From the NCBI GenBank assembly GCA_000349905.1, contig KB722740.1:1403309-1467308 (forward strand): a DNA stretch of 64,000 bases. The letters run 5' to 3'. Within the stretch, counting starts at the first letter, position 1. Each line of letters opens with the position of its first letter. Positions 32,312 to 44,299 of the stretch are shown in pieces. A program made the translations under genes and the position numbers. This DNA comes from Volvariella volvacea V23 (Eukaryota > Basidiomycota > Agaricomycetes > Agaricales > Pluteaceae). The notes below the pieces were generated by a model. That model saw only the letters and a list, made by a program, of their open reading frames with translations, was not told the DNA's origin and made no database searches.

Positions 32312-35300
32312 CACGAGAGATCACGTAAAAATGGGGAAAAGGTATCGGGGTTTGGAGAGCTGAGAAACGAGAGAACTTATACCTAGACGCACTGCAGCGC
32401 CCAACTATAAGCTTTTCGATTGCATAATTTGCACTGTTAGTGTTCGTTCCCGGTTTCGCTGACTTCGGTCTCCCTAAGTGGGACGACCCTGTAGACCCCC
32501 CATAACCAAACCCCTGGACCACTGAATCTCGAAGAGAAAGGCTACCATTGCTCATTTGTGAGTGGTCAGGTTTCAGGATCATCCGATCTTCTCTCCAGCA
32601 TTCTCTTTGAAATCTATTGACAGGTTTGGCTTGGTTTCCCTGAATTCGACATCACTAGTCTTAATCGGTCGTTACCTTGCTCCCTGGTATTATCTCGGAA
32701 AACTGAAGCTTCGCAGGATCCATGTCAAACCACAGGTTCGACCAGACCGGCAAAACGGCAGTTGCAGTTTTTGAGCCACCGTTGGAGGATGCCCGTTGTG
32801 CCTGAAGTCAACCTTCATTGATCCCCGATCAACAAACCAAATGCTTCCGCAGATTGCCAGGAAGGGGAAAAAGTCATACGCAGGCCCAAAAAAACAAAAC
32901 TTCACACTCCGCGACTATTCCCCCAGATCTCCAGGCCATCTGGGCTCGCTCGTCCAAACGGTTCGTGGCGTTCCTCTCGGCATGGCCCTCCAGCGTTGAG
33001 CTTTCAGATACTTGCTGCCGCCAGCTACTCTGACTGACGCAAAACATGGCCTCTACCCCCTCGGATGCCATGGGAACTCTCTGTTAATACAAGTGCTCTC
33101 GCTCATGTCCGAGTTCAGCTTGTCAGGTGAATCGTTCAGTTGTACTTACCTCCCTTGATGTGCTTCATTGCCCAGATCTCACCTGTCCTGCCTGTCTATC
33201 GGCCCTTATCCTTGTGTCACTTTTGCACTCCCTCTTGTCCAGCCTCGTGCATTTCCCTGTCACGACGAGTTCGGGCAGGGCTGTGATCGAAATTTTATAG
33301 TCGCGTGTCGATATCGCTGCACCTGCCTTTCTGTATTTATGCATGACTTATTGCATCCTCAATCAGGCTCTTTTTGTTCATAATCGTCATGCCCGTGTGC
33401 TCTGCCTCCTTCCTTGTGCGCATTCTACTCGACAATTGTGGTAAGTGCAAGCAAACATGTGGGCGAACAACCATCAACAGCGTGCTCGTTGGCGGGGGGT
33501 CTTTTGTACCTTACCTCCTTCTGTAGCCACATCCGCAGGTGAGGGCTGGCAGGGAAATATCGCGAGGCTGTTCTACCGGGCTGGAATCGCGCGCCAGCCG
33601 CAACTACTTCCAAGACAGGCACCCCTTCCGCTGCTGCCTTGCATCATCATGACTTCAGCCTCAATTCACCTGGTTCCTGCCAAAATGGACTATAATTGAA
33701 AAGGTCGCATTATGGGAAAGGGGAGTGATACACAACAAAGAAGAGCACGATATGGCCCGTTCTTCTCACTACTGATACTGCCAAAGCTAATTTGCCAGAG
33801 GGACGGGGTGCGGCGCGAGGCGGACGAATGATAATGCATTAAAGGATACGCTCAGGCTGATCTCCGTTCTTTGCGGCGCTCTTAAGCTAACTGAAAAGGC
33901 GAATCAATTGAGTTTGGACTGTCGGTGGTTCGCGCAGAGGATGTGCGAAGCTGGACGCGAAAAGGTCCGCTTGCCAGGAAGAACCAGTTTGGCGGCATCT
34001 TCCGATGCTAGAACTGTTCTCTGAACTAAACAACTTTTCCGAATCTGATACGGAAATTATTGCCATTCTCCACAAGCGCCATCCCGTCGTTCGATAGCGT
34101 CTCATTAAACCGCAATCTGGATTTTTTTCCTTCCTTGCCTGGTCACACACCGCAAAAAATGTCCAACGGACGATGCGAGTAGGCTGTGTCATTAAACCCC
34201 AGAATGCCCTATGAAGCCCGCGTTGGCGGCGACAGGGCGGCGACGAGGGTGCCAATAGATGCAGATTAGTTGGAGCCTTATTTTTCTCAAGGACCCAAGC
34301 ACTCCGACATCAATGATCCCAGACTAAGTGCCTGAAGTGGGTAGGTTTTGACAGAATGATCGAGCTCAGGTGTTCAGGTGGCACTCCCCCGGACTGCAAT
34401 CCCACCAATTAAATTGCAACCAACTGTTGTCTTTGCAAGGTGCATCCACCACCACTCGGAAGGCGGAACGAACATGCAATATAATTCCCAGGCGATAATT
34501 TGGCGAAACTGAAGGGGCAACGCAAGGCGGGAATATGTCAAGCACCAAAGAAGAGGTCGCCCAAGCGTCTAGTTAACTGGTCAGCCACCCGCCGCGACCA
34601 TCGCCCCAATTCAGTGGTTCTCCCGTCGCCTCCAGGATCAGCAGACTTTCTCTTTAACATAAGTGGTGCCCAACACATTCGCCTTTTGAAACGCTGATGT
34701 GTCTTGAGTCTTGATCCATCGGATGTACCGAGGGTTATGTGCGCTCCACCGCCCTGCATCAGCGAGATCTCAAGGCGAGATGGGAGGGGCCCATCTGGTT
34801 TACAGCGGATTAACTCATCTCGCGGTGGTTGAAATTAACAAGGCAATTATAAACGCAATGTCAGATATGATCAAATCAGTCAGCACCACCTCATAAACAG
34901 CGAAATAAGGACACAAACGTGTCATTCTTGCTTGAACACTCCCAGAGAGCTTCTGTACACGCAGACACCGCCTGGAATCAGCGTCCTGGATTTGTATTCC
35001 CAACCTGCCTCATTTTATGCCAGAACAATGACAGCCGGGTGCGGTGGGGCTTGACGACTGTACGGATTGGGCAATAAAGAGGTAAAGTCGTGTCGAACCA
35101 CTAGGGACGCAGACAGCCACCAGGCCAATGAGCACCCATGACTAACCAAGTAGGTAAAAAACGAGGCAGGGAGTAACTACACATTGTATGTACCGGGGAA
35201 ATAATAGATCACAGAAATGATGTCTCTGACTCTGGGGCAGTAGAACCATACAGCAAAGGGAGCAATGTCATTCATCGCAATTCCCGGCCTAGTCCTCAGA

Positions 35301-35533
35301 AGAAATTGTTCCTTGTGGATTTCAAGGACATCACTTGCGCACATCCACGAGGCTGACACACGAGGTCCTACACACGCCCACAGTCAGTGCTACGCGGCCA
35401 AAAGGAGCTTGGATCTCTCCCTCACTGTCCATGTGCTATGACGGAGGAATCTAGCTGGCGAGCTACAATCACACCATAAGAAACAAACGGCCAAAATCAG
35501 AAACCCAGAACCAATAAATGAAAGTCCTCCTCC
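32312..35533. other. 3.2 kb upstream of the bZIP gene without a confident gene
   Basis: The part nearest the bZIP start is pyrimidine-rich with several short ATG frames on the minus strand, which fits a long leader or promoter. The remainder has only small frames without family features. No RNA gene or repeat recognised. Confidence 0.4.
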
Positions 35534-38500
35534 TCAGTCCTCATCATCATCATCATCCGAAGTGGTAACAATTAACCGATTCTTCTTTCTTGGAACCATC
35601 GACAGGTGTTCTTCGTCACCCTCATCGTCCTCAGGGTTGCCTCCAACCACTCCAATAAACTCGGAGGGAGGCGCACCCTCACCCTCGAACCCTGCAACTG
35701 ATGTCGATTGGCGAGCGGAGTCCTCCCCCTCCCCATTTTTGACAGTTGCTTTTCGTAGCCTAGGCCTCGGCTTTGGGCGGGTTGGTGCTCTTGTCTTCTC
35801 AGGTTCAGGTGTGACTCGACTCGTCAGGTCGTTATCGCTTTCCCTTTCCCTGCTCGCCGAGCTGTCTGACGAGGCCCCCGACTGGTCTAATTCTTCCAGA
35901 TTGACAACGGCTGCGGGGGAGGAACCTTTGTCACCCTTGTGCTTTTTGTTGCCTGTCCCTTCCTTTGTATTCCTCCGGCGCTTCTTCGTACCGGTAGGTT
36001 TCATGTTGGGAGGCAGACCATGTCCCAGTGCCTCTGCTGCCTTCATGGTTTGCTCGCGAATGGCTTTTTCCTTTTCTAGGAAAGCATCCATATCGCCGTA
36101 CTCTTCGTCGCTGTCCTCGATGAACTGCGCTGATTTATAAACCTCCTTCTCTTTCTTCTTCTTCTCCCTCTTCTTTCTTCTCGAGTCGTTATCGTCGTCG
36201 AGAAGTGAGCCAGCATCAGAAACAGGAGAGGGCGAGCGTCGACGTCGTCGCCGTCGAGGCTTACTAAGATATTCGGAGGCTTTCTTTCCTTGTAAATCAA
36301 AGGGCGTCTCGAGGAACTGGTTGATCACATTTAGCGATCTCTGCAAATCAGCCGGGGGAATACTCGAGGGAACAACCCATTCCACCACATCGGCCTCGGT
36401 GTCTGCGTGATTCGGTAAGCACGCGTAGCCAACCACCCAGATAAACCAAAACAGAGGGTGCGCACCTTGGTCCTTGATAGCGAACTTGCACAATCGGAAC
36501 AATAGTTTAAGGTGAGGATTTTGCGTGGCCGCTGTTTCCTGTTCGTCGCTAGTGTAGGGTATCACTGCACGCAAGAAGCGATTAGAGTTGTAATCAATCG
36601 CATCTACCGCATCTCGCTCACATCGATCTTTCATTCTCTCCAACGCGTCCAGCGCCGCTTTGGAAGGTCCTTGCAACCGCATTACACGGCCGTTCCCATC
36701 CCCCTCTTCTCCATCATCACCTTCCCCGCCACCATCACTGTCTCGGTTGTCTCCATCAATCTCTTCAATCACTCTCTTCCTCTCGTTGATAACGATCGAC
36801 AGGATCTAATATATAAATTGACACCAAACATACTCGGGGTCAGCGAATATTACCAGCGACAGCGACAGCGGGACAGGGACGATGCTTCCTACATACCTCC
36901 GTCGTCCATGTGACGAGATCTTTCTGATCAGCTTCAACCAGCGTAGCAATGGCGATTCCGACCTGGTCGCTCCATGAGTAACCCTTCTTGACTGCCACCT
37001 CCTGTGGAACTTTGGGATCTTCCTCTGCTATAGGAGTCTTCTTGGATATCGAACCGGCTTCCCAGCTCGAAAACTGCTTCCAATGCCCACGGTTCTTTGG
37101 GAAGAAAGCCTAATTTCACCCACCCACAATAAAAAAAAGGTGGAATGGAGAAAAATTCGAATTTAATCATTTGAGTAAATTTCTCGTCAGGAATGGTTTC
37201 GAGACCTGAGAAATTGAGGGGCCTGGGGCACTCGTCCCCCTTAACTCACCTCGACCGCTAAAAATGGGCGTTCCGCTAAGGCCTTGAAGAATTGACGCAA
37301 GATGTAATTAATTAGGTTCACAAGATCCTTGTAAGGTTGTTCGCGTGGAAATGAGTTCTGATCAGCCAAGAGAGTTTTGAACAAGGTCAGTGTAGAGACC
37401 TACGTAAAAGGAAGATAGAAAGAAGTGTCAGTAACAGTAAGAGACGACCCAGAAATAGGGGACTTGGGGAATGAGGTTCTGCGGCGATGAGCCGAATACG
37501 GTGCAATAGTACGTGGTCAATACGTGGCGGGTACGGGTTCCGTGGCCTATCTGGGTTCTGGGTCCAAGGAAAGAAAGATCACTAACATTGAAAAAAAGAC
37601 CCTCTGCTTTTGCTTTGACAGCTTGCCGATGCATCAAGCTCACCACACGCTTCAGCTTGTCAGCTGATGTGAATTCCTTGTACCGTGCCAAGTACGCAAG
37701 TAATGTGTGCGTAACATCTACGTTTGCAAATTTCTTATCAACGTCGGGTGAGCAGATCATATGGACGATCCAAAAAAGCGCAAACTCACCATCTCAAACG
37801 CTTCGAATGTAAACATCGTCTCATGTATCACCTCGTCATCTTCTTCATTCTCCTCGTCGACGTCGTCGGGAATCTCCTCATTCGTACCTGCATAACCACC
37901 CAAGGCGGTAATACATCTCCGTCAGCGCGCAGGAAAGTAGCTGTCACCGGAACCGACCTTTCATCTTAGTCCGTCTTTTCCCCTTCTTCTGGCGCACATA
38001 CATACTCCCCCCTTTTCCCTTGCTCCACCTTTCAAGCATCTTCAGGAGCGCATATGCCAGGTACACACTGCTGTCCAAATAAGCGAGCGATTGCGTGCCT
38101 TGTTTATAAGAACGCAGACTTTCAATTGCAATATCCAGCACTTCGCCGTTATAGATCAACTGTTGCTGCAGAATATCCGCAGCCTCCCTGAGCGTCGAAT
38201 CTGTAATGTCCGACATGGACATATTATCAATCAGCAATAGCAACTGAGTGAGGCACTCGATCCCTGCTTGCAATTCCGTCCACAGCTTCGGCTGGGTGGA
38301 GTAAATAAATGTGGGTAAAGAGAGATTTCCACGGCGGTCTCAGTGAAGATCAGCGCTTTCCGAACAAGGCATCTGGACGTCGTACCTTTTCTTCGACGGC
38401 CTCACGCATGCGTTTCAGCACCCAAATTATCCAAGATCGTTCAGTGACCTCCGCGATCAGGCCAAATCCCCATCTTTCAGCGGTGGCGACGACAACGCCG

Positions 38501-40130
38501 CTCCCGTCTTTTCCTTTGGCCTTCTCATTGGACCGCATTGTCAGGAAGAAGTCCAGGAACCATTTGGTCACGAACAACAACCGCAGGTTGTCCTTCTCCG
38601 TTATCTTTATTCTCTCAGACCTGATGTCCTTTAGAAGTGCCGACAAAAAGGCTTTGTTCGGGAGTGTGGGAAGGGAGCATTAGGGGAGAAGAGAGGGGTG
38701 GGGTGGTGGGGAGAGGAACAACCATTCTAGTCAGCATCCGGAGGCGGAAAAAAAGACTGCATGACAATACGAGCGCACAACCTACGATTGAAACAAGCTT
38801 CGACAAATTCGATCGCCAGATTTTGCAAAATCACCCTGGCCTCCACGGAGAGGTTGTCTTCGCGAGAAAGCTCGTCAACCTTGTTGCCCTTCTTGGCTCG
38901 GGGTTGTTTCCGCATATCCATGATGCTTCCTGCCTCTCGGCTGATGGCTTGCTGTCTGTGGAGGACGAACGATTTGGAAGGAGCGGAGGAAGACGCGGAG
39001 GCGGAGGATTGGCCGATGTTGGAAGATTGGCTGGGTGCATTCCCGGTTGCGGCAGCATTAGTGGATGCTGATGCTGCCGCTGCAGGGGTCGGGGGTTTCT
39101 TGTTGGGGTTGAGCTTCACAGCAATGGTGGTACCAAATCGAGAGTGGCGGGTGTTTGCATTTTGGATCAGATTATGTCGTTGACGGGCTTCTGCGGCGAG
39201 CAGACTTTGAAGATGTTGAGCAGGTTGCTAACATAGGAAGAATGATTTCAATTCCGGCAAGATAATGATAATGATAATGGGAAATGGAAATGTTAATGGA
39301 AACGGAGAACTGGCTATATCAAAAGAGGTGCTTACTTTTGTTTGATCTGTGGCCAAAGATGCGGGTCGTATTCCGCGGAAGAGAAGATAGAAGATTTCGA
39401 GCACGAGCGTGTTCCAGCTGTTTAGCATGGGGTCGTTTTCGGTGTTTGCAGCGATCGTCAAGAGAAGACGGAGTGTATGCGTCTCTGATAGGGCACGGAT
39501 GAACTTGGTTTGGAGAGAGGACAGTTCTGCTTGGTCTGCGCTTAGATGCATATTGACTGGCAGATCTTTGATGAAAGCGAGATTGCGAATGAGATGGAGG
39601 ACAACGTTGACGATTTGTCCGTCGCGTTCCTTTCGCTGCTTCGCAGGTTTGGCTAGTGGGGGAACCATGATGCCGAATAGGGCTTGGATCACGCCCGGCT
39701 TGAGCAGCGCTGCTTTGTAGTGCAGGTGGCTTTCCAGCAGTTGAGTATAATCCGTGCCTCTGTCCAGTTCGTCGTCCAGCTCCTTCAGCTCCTCCGCCAA
39801 GTCAATCGGCCAGGTCATTGCGGTGATCAAATCCGCGCACAGAATGGCTCGCTTGTCCTCCACCAGCCCTTTGCCTGCCGTCTCCAGTAGAATGGGTATC
39901 AAGTCGTTGGGGAGCACACGTGTCTTCCAGAATATACGTGCCACCGTCCGTTCGTCGTCTGTATCGTCCTTCCTCCACAGCATTTTCAAGTCCTTCAAGC
40001 ATCCTGTCACTTCGTCTCCCATCCGATAGACACCACCCTCGTAGCCACCGAGAGCGTCCACGACGCGGGTAATGACTGGTTCAAGGAGGGCATCGCGGTC
40101 AAAGTACTCTTCTCCTTCTGGCTCGTTCAT
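35534..40130 (-). CDS. TOF1: Replication fork protection complex subunit TOF1/Swi1 (Timeless family)
   Basis: A large minus-strand gene with about nine exons. Exon 1 (40130-39336) begins MNEPEGEEYFDRDALLEPVI and contains the Timeless hallmark NVVLHLIRNLAFIKDLP. The next exon has NTRHSRFGTTIAVKL, another family block; then FNPFLSALLKDIRSERIKI, KWFLDFFLTMR, YLARYKEFTSADKLKRVV, LINYILRQFFKAL and KRGYSW-like KKGYSWSDQVG. The C-terminal exon (to 35534) is acidic and basic in turn, with RRRRRRSPSP, KKKR-type and poly-Asp tracts, as in other Tof1/Swi1 tails. The protein travels with the replisome together with Csm3/Swi3 and Mrc1, stabilises paused forks and mediates the checkpoint. The start at 40130 is preferred, but an in-frame ATG at 40238 is possible. 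It is divergent from the small gene at 40269. Confidence 0.93.
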
Positions 40131-40199
40131 TGGGCCTTCAACAGCGACAGTCGTAGGGAGCCGACCACCAGGCCAGAGATGTGATGGCGGACTGAGGGC

Positions 40200-40213
40200 G
40201 CGTGAGGTCACGC
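40200..40213. promoter_or_regulatory. Inverted repeat in the TOF1 divergent promoter
   Basis: GCGTGA-GG-TCACGC: two perfect 6-base arms around GG, inside the 138-base interval between the TOF1 start (40130, minus) and the small gene start (40269, plus). A dimeric factor could bind it. This is inferred from symmetry only. Confidence 0.4.
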
Positions 40214-40268
40214 TCGCGATGTGTAACGGCGTTACCAACGCCGGATAGCCGGACCGTCCAGCCGCTTA

Positions 40269-40687
40269 ATGACGAGGACGAAAATGCAGGTTACGAGAGC
40301 ACGGTCGTCATTCAATCCAGTCCCATCTACCACAACAAGGACGCTCATTGATGCTGATGGACGAAATCTATTCAAGGTATGTATTACCTACTTCAAATCC
40401 AAAACGGTCGGTCTGTACAGAGATGGCAGAATCTAACCCTAATCGCCACGCAGCACCCCAGTAATATCGATCCCATCGATATCGCTATGACTCGGAATCA
40501 GCTCTCGGAGGCGGTGGCTCGGAAGCGGTTGGCTTTTGCGTTCCTTTCCGCACGAATGCCCCATCGAGTGGGGGCTACGCTGCAAGAAATCGCATCTATG
40601 GCTTGGAGGACAAGCTTGGACCTGGTCCACCTGTGGGATATAAGACTGGACTCGCTAGATGCTCGGTGCGACCTAGGAAGGGGTTAG
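40269..40687 (+). CDS. Small unknown two-exon gene divergent from TOF1
   Basis: Exon 1 (40269-40376) encodes MTRTKMQVTRARSSFNPVPS and LIDADGRNLFK. An intron GTATGT...GCAG (40377-40452) follows, then exon 2 (40453-40687) with HPSNIDPIDIAMTRNQLSEA and a helical, tryptophan-containing end (WRTSLDLVHLWDIRLDSLD). The result is about 113 residues. A second frame in exon 2 is also open and Gly-rich, so the frame choice rests on the intron phase and helix-like composition. I do not recognise a family. Confidence 0.45.
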
Positions 40688-40832
40688 CGTGGACGGAAGG
40701 GGAGAGTGGAGGTAAGAGACAAGCCGTGCGTGGGAAATCAAGACTTGCAACTGACATTCACTAGACTTCCTAAAAAAATTCGGTATATAAGCCATCAGCC
40801 TCAGCGGATTCCTCGATGCATACACAACACCA

Positions 40833-42159
40833 ATGGACCCCAATCTTGCCCAAACGTTAGCACCTGTCCAATCTCCCCTGGTCCTGGATGCTGATTTTAC
40901 ACAGCTATGAGACACTTGAAGCCTTCATCCAGAGCCAGAAGGCTCTCCTTGCTCGTACCCAATCAGACATAGAACGCCTGAGGAAATTAAGGTCGCAGGT
41001 CGTCGAGGACCCTGACACCGTCCTAGCTAGCTTCAACAGAGAGGTACGGCCGTTCTACCCCCCATACCCTTGGCCATGCTAAGCGAAATAGCCGCCATCC
41101 CTCGTTGGGCTCGTCGACCATGAGGAGTACGAGCTAAAGCTACCAAGAAACCTTGATTGGTCTGCATTGCAGTTTCGTGGTGAGTCGTAGCTTATTGGAC
41201 TCCTGCACCGCGTTAACGCTCGCCAAAGACCCTACTCCACTCCAGAACCTCACCCTGAGATGCCGAACCATTCAAGCTCGGCGCAGGCAACCTTCGCTGA
41301 AACAGCAATCCGAGCTATCAGACCTGCAAAAGCTTGTCAAGGAAGCACGACGCACTATAATCGATCCTGTGCTGGCAAAGTATGAATGTATGCCCATGGA
41401 CACGGACGAGAGCGAGGAAGATGAATTGAGTCCAGAGGAGCTGCGCCGCGAGAAGGAGAGGGAAAAGATACGAGAGCTGAAGAAACGTAGGATCCAGACT
41501 TGTGGGTTGAAACTCCCAACTCATGGGACCTCGGGCGTCTTCATACGGCATGATATGGAAGACGAGAGTCATCCTGTTGAGATATCCTGTGACGACGATA
41601 TGGTCCCCGAATCTAAACGCCTCATGGACATTGACACTCCCACTCCATCATTACAATTGACATCATATTCCACGCCCCTAATATCCACGCCCCCTGATGG
41701 CTCACCAGTTGACCTTCCACGGGCGAGACGCCCACAAGTCAGGAGGCAAGGTGCATCCATTCCAACGTCCTCAGCGCCTAAGAACAGGGCGCCAAAGCAA
41801 GACGCCGAGCATGCCATGCTAGACCTGTCATCTGCTAGTCCTCAGTTGACCTCGGCTTCGGGGAGGAAGGCAAGAGATGCAGGTAAACCAAAGTCGGAAA
41901 CATACAAACAAGCATGGTCCGTATCGGAGCAAAACCTACTAGAGCAACTCCTGGAACAGATTCCGGATGGGGAGAAGAACAGGTACGGAAGTCTGAGCTG
42001 AGCGCTAGCTGCACCTAACCCTGTTACAGATGGCAGAAGATATCGCGCGCTATGAACGGCAGGAGGACGCCGCGCCAGGTAGCGAGTAGGGTGCAAAAGT
42101 ACTTTGAAAAGCTGAAGCGGTTTGGGATTGGGGTGACTACGGCCAAAGTTAATAACTGA
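40833..42159 (+). CDS. SANT/Myb-domain protein related to ZZZ3
   Basis: The first exon (40833-40855) encodes MDPNLAQ; the second starts at 40905 with YETLEAFIQSQKALLARTQ, a coiled coil. A third (from 41092, PPSLVGLVDHEEYELKLP) and a long fourth exon with DPTPLQNLTLRCRTIQARRR follow. The C-terminal Myb/SANT domain straddles the last intron: YKQAWSVSEQNLLEQLL, then RWQKISRAMNGRRTPRQVASRVQKYFEKLKRFGI. The ASRVQKYFxKLxxxGI ending is the hallmark of the ZZZ3-type SANT domain. In animals ZZZ3 belongs to the ATAC histone acetyltransferase complex; here no ZZ finger is encoded, so only the SANT part is shared. Probably a nuclear chromatin-associated protein of about 350 residues. The middle is acidic and proline-rich. 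Confidence 0.78.
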
Positions 42160-42403
42160 GGATCGCGAACAGCATTACGTGGTGTAGTTGTAGCTAGCTA
42201 GTGGTATGAAAGAGGCATGAACGCAGCTCGGGATTGACGTCGCTGAGGACAAGTCGCAATGTGAGGCTGTTTGATGGCGTCACATGCAGCGACACGTCGA
42301 TCACGTTGGCCAGGTCCGACCCCGACAAACTGTACATCACCGATCCCCAGTCCCGCTGCCACATCATCACTCTTTCTCTCAACCCTCACCCGCCCTCAAT
42401 CCA

Positions 42404-43549
42404 ATGGCCACACAGTTCGATCCCAACAACGCGCAAAATCTTATTGAAGCGAGTAGTTTATTCGTCACACTTCATTAGTCCTTAATGTCGCTAACTGGAC
42501 CCACCCTGTTAGATTGAGAAGCAGTCAGTAATTCCCGCCCATATCAATGAAACCACTCTTCTAACAACGGCGTTGACGCCCTTGTCCCTTGCCTTTGTTC
42601 GCTTCTAGATTCGCCGTCAAGGCAGTGGAGCACGCTCAGGTAACTCGAGATTTTCATTTCAACCAAATCGCCCTCTGAACACCAAGAACCCGCCAATCAC
42701 GAATCGGCCGTCGTTTAGACTTATTGGAACCTGCTGGAGAAAGTTCAGCCACGGGAGCTTCGCCTGACAAAGTAAGTACCGCCCTGAACGGGTCTTGGGG
42801 CGTATTGGCACACACGCCTTGTGCGTGTCGCGCATAAACGCTGTTTGGAGCGCGCGGAGGCTGACAGGCGTTATGTAGGCTGGACGATGAGATCTATGAG
42901 CACACGTTGAAGACGTTCCCAGAGTTGGCGGAGAACGACTATGCGACGTTGATCAAGCTTGATGAGGACTGGATGAAGAGCAAGGAGGGGAAAAATCGCT
43001 GGCGAACATTCATCGAATCGTCCGTATATTTCGCCATCTCGACAACTGATCAATTTTGTTCATGATTTTTTCCCTTTTCTTGTTGTTTTGCTCTTCTTTT
43101 TTTTGGGGGATCCGGCATCATCAGGTACAAGGATAAAGTCAAGGACTACAACTTTGGTTCGTTGATCCGTACAGACGCACGGGAAGAGTATGGAGAGACC
43201 AATACAATCTTCGGTGGGTTGGCTTGATGGCGCTAACGTTCTTGATCTTTACTAATTTCGCATCAGTCACGCGCATACAGGTACCTTATTTGTTAGGATC
43301 TCCATTACGATGCTGTTTTTAACTGACCCGATAACGCCCTCGCCACAGTTTTATGCAATTGAAGTGCGTGTAGTGTTCTAGATGCTAAGACGGGCTGGGT
43401 GTTCTGACAGATTTTGACAGATTTCCAGAAACCGCCTAGGATTGAACGACCGTGCGCACGAGATTGCTGTTGAAGAGGCGGCTAAAGAGCGAGAGGAGAA
43501 GGAAAAGGAAAAGGCGAAGGGAAAGAAGAAGGGCACGAGCCCGTCCTAG
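42404..43549 (+). CDS. PBDC1 homologue (yeast Ypl225w/Chp1 family)
   Basis: Seven or eight short exons. It starts MATQFDPNNAQNLIE, then IEKQFAVKAVEHAQTYWNLL across two introns, DDEIYEHTLKTFPELAENDY, WRTFIESYKDKVKDYNFGSL, IRTDAREEYGETNTIF and RIQFYAIEISRNRLGLND. It ends in a Lys-rich tail, EKAKGKKKGTSPS. This matches the PBDC1 family from end to end (about 165 residues). The yeast member is a cotranslational chaperone for newly made eEF1A. The first intron (42449-42512) appears to begin with GCGAGT rather than GT, because only this border keeps the family frame (NLIE|IEKQF). Cytosolic. Confidence 0.87.
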
Positions 43550-44299
43550 TTCCGTGGGCGCTCAAGTCTGGAGATGCAAGCGTGTTGGTATTTGGGATGC
43601 CATCATCCTTGTGTGGTGTAACATTATTGTGGATAATTCATTCAGCTCGCAGCGATGCTGTCGAAAAAGCCCGCTGCATCTCGGCCATTCATTTGCTTGA
43701 ATTCCAAGCCTGAGCGGCACTGCACGTGTGTCGGGTTATCTCAGTCCAAATATCTTGATATAGCTTTTACGTGTTCTTTGACGCCCAACTAATCTGCACA
43801 AGGGATGGGTTCTATGAGGATAAGATGACTAGCGCACACGACTGGCTCCACCCTTGGCACCAACCTTCTGATGCTTTCCAAACAATCCAGGACGTGTTGT
43901 GAGTCCTTCTGAGTCGCCTACTGGCCACGATGCCCTCACTTGATCTACTCACTTGGGCTCCGGATGGCCCAATCCTCGGGGTTCCTGACCGCCGATGTGC
44001 GCGTTTAAAAATGACCTCATACTTGGGATCCCACACGCGTTTTAGGGCAGTCACCCAGATATCATCATGGTGTTTTGAGCTGGAACTAGCGCTTGACTTC
44101 ATTTGAGGGTGCTGCTCTTTCAAATGGACCCACTGTATGTGCCCAGGCGCCAACTGATAACGCAAAAACTCAATGTGGTGGTCTAGGTAAGGTTGAACGC
44201 TCTGCGCAATTAAGTATTTATGAACTCAGCTCCTCAGTCGGTGTCTCATACTTCGTGTATATAGACAGCTAGTCACCACTCAACCAAGCACCCAATACC
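43550..44299. other. Intergenic
   Basis: About 750 bases. A 117-codon minus-strand frame (44165-43812) is open but shows no motif. The end before 44300 contains GTATATAGAC near 44258-44267, a possible TATA element for the next gene. Confidence 0.4.

Noticed and set aside
33887..34255. 122-codon minus-strand frame
   Set aside because: Composition is not protein-like (many Arg, Trp, Ser), and it has no motif or homology I can recall.
43812..44165. 117-codon minus-strand frame
   Set aside because: No domain, and neither end looks like a start context or splice border. Considered chance.
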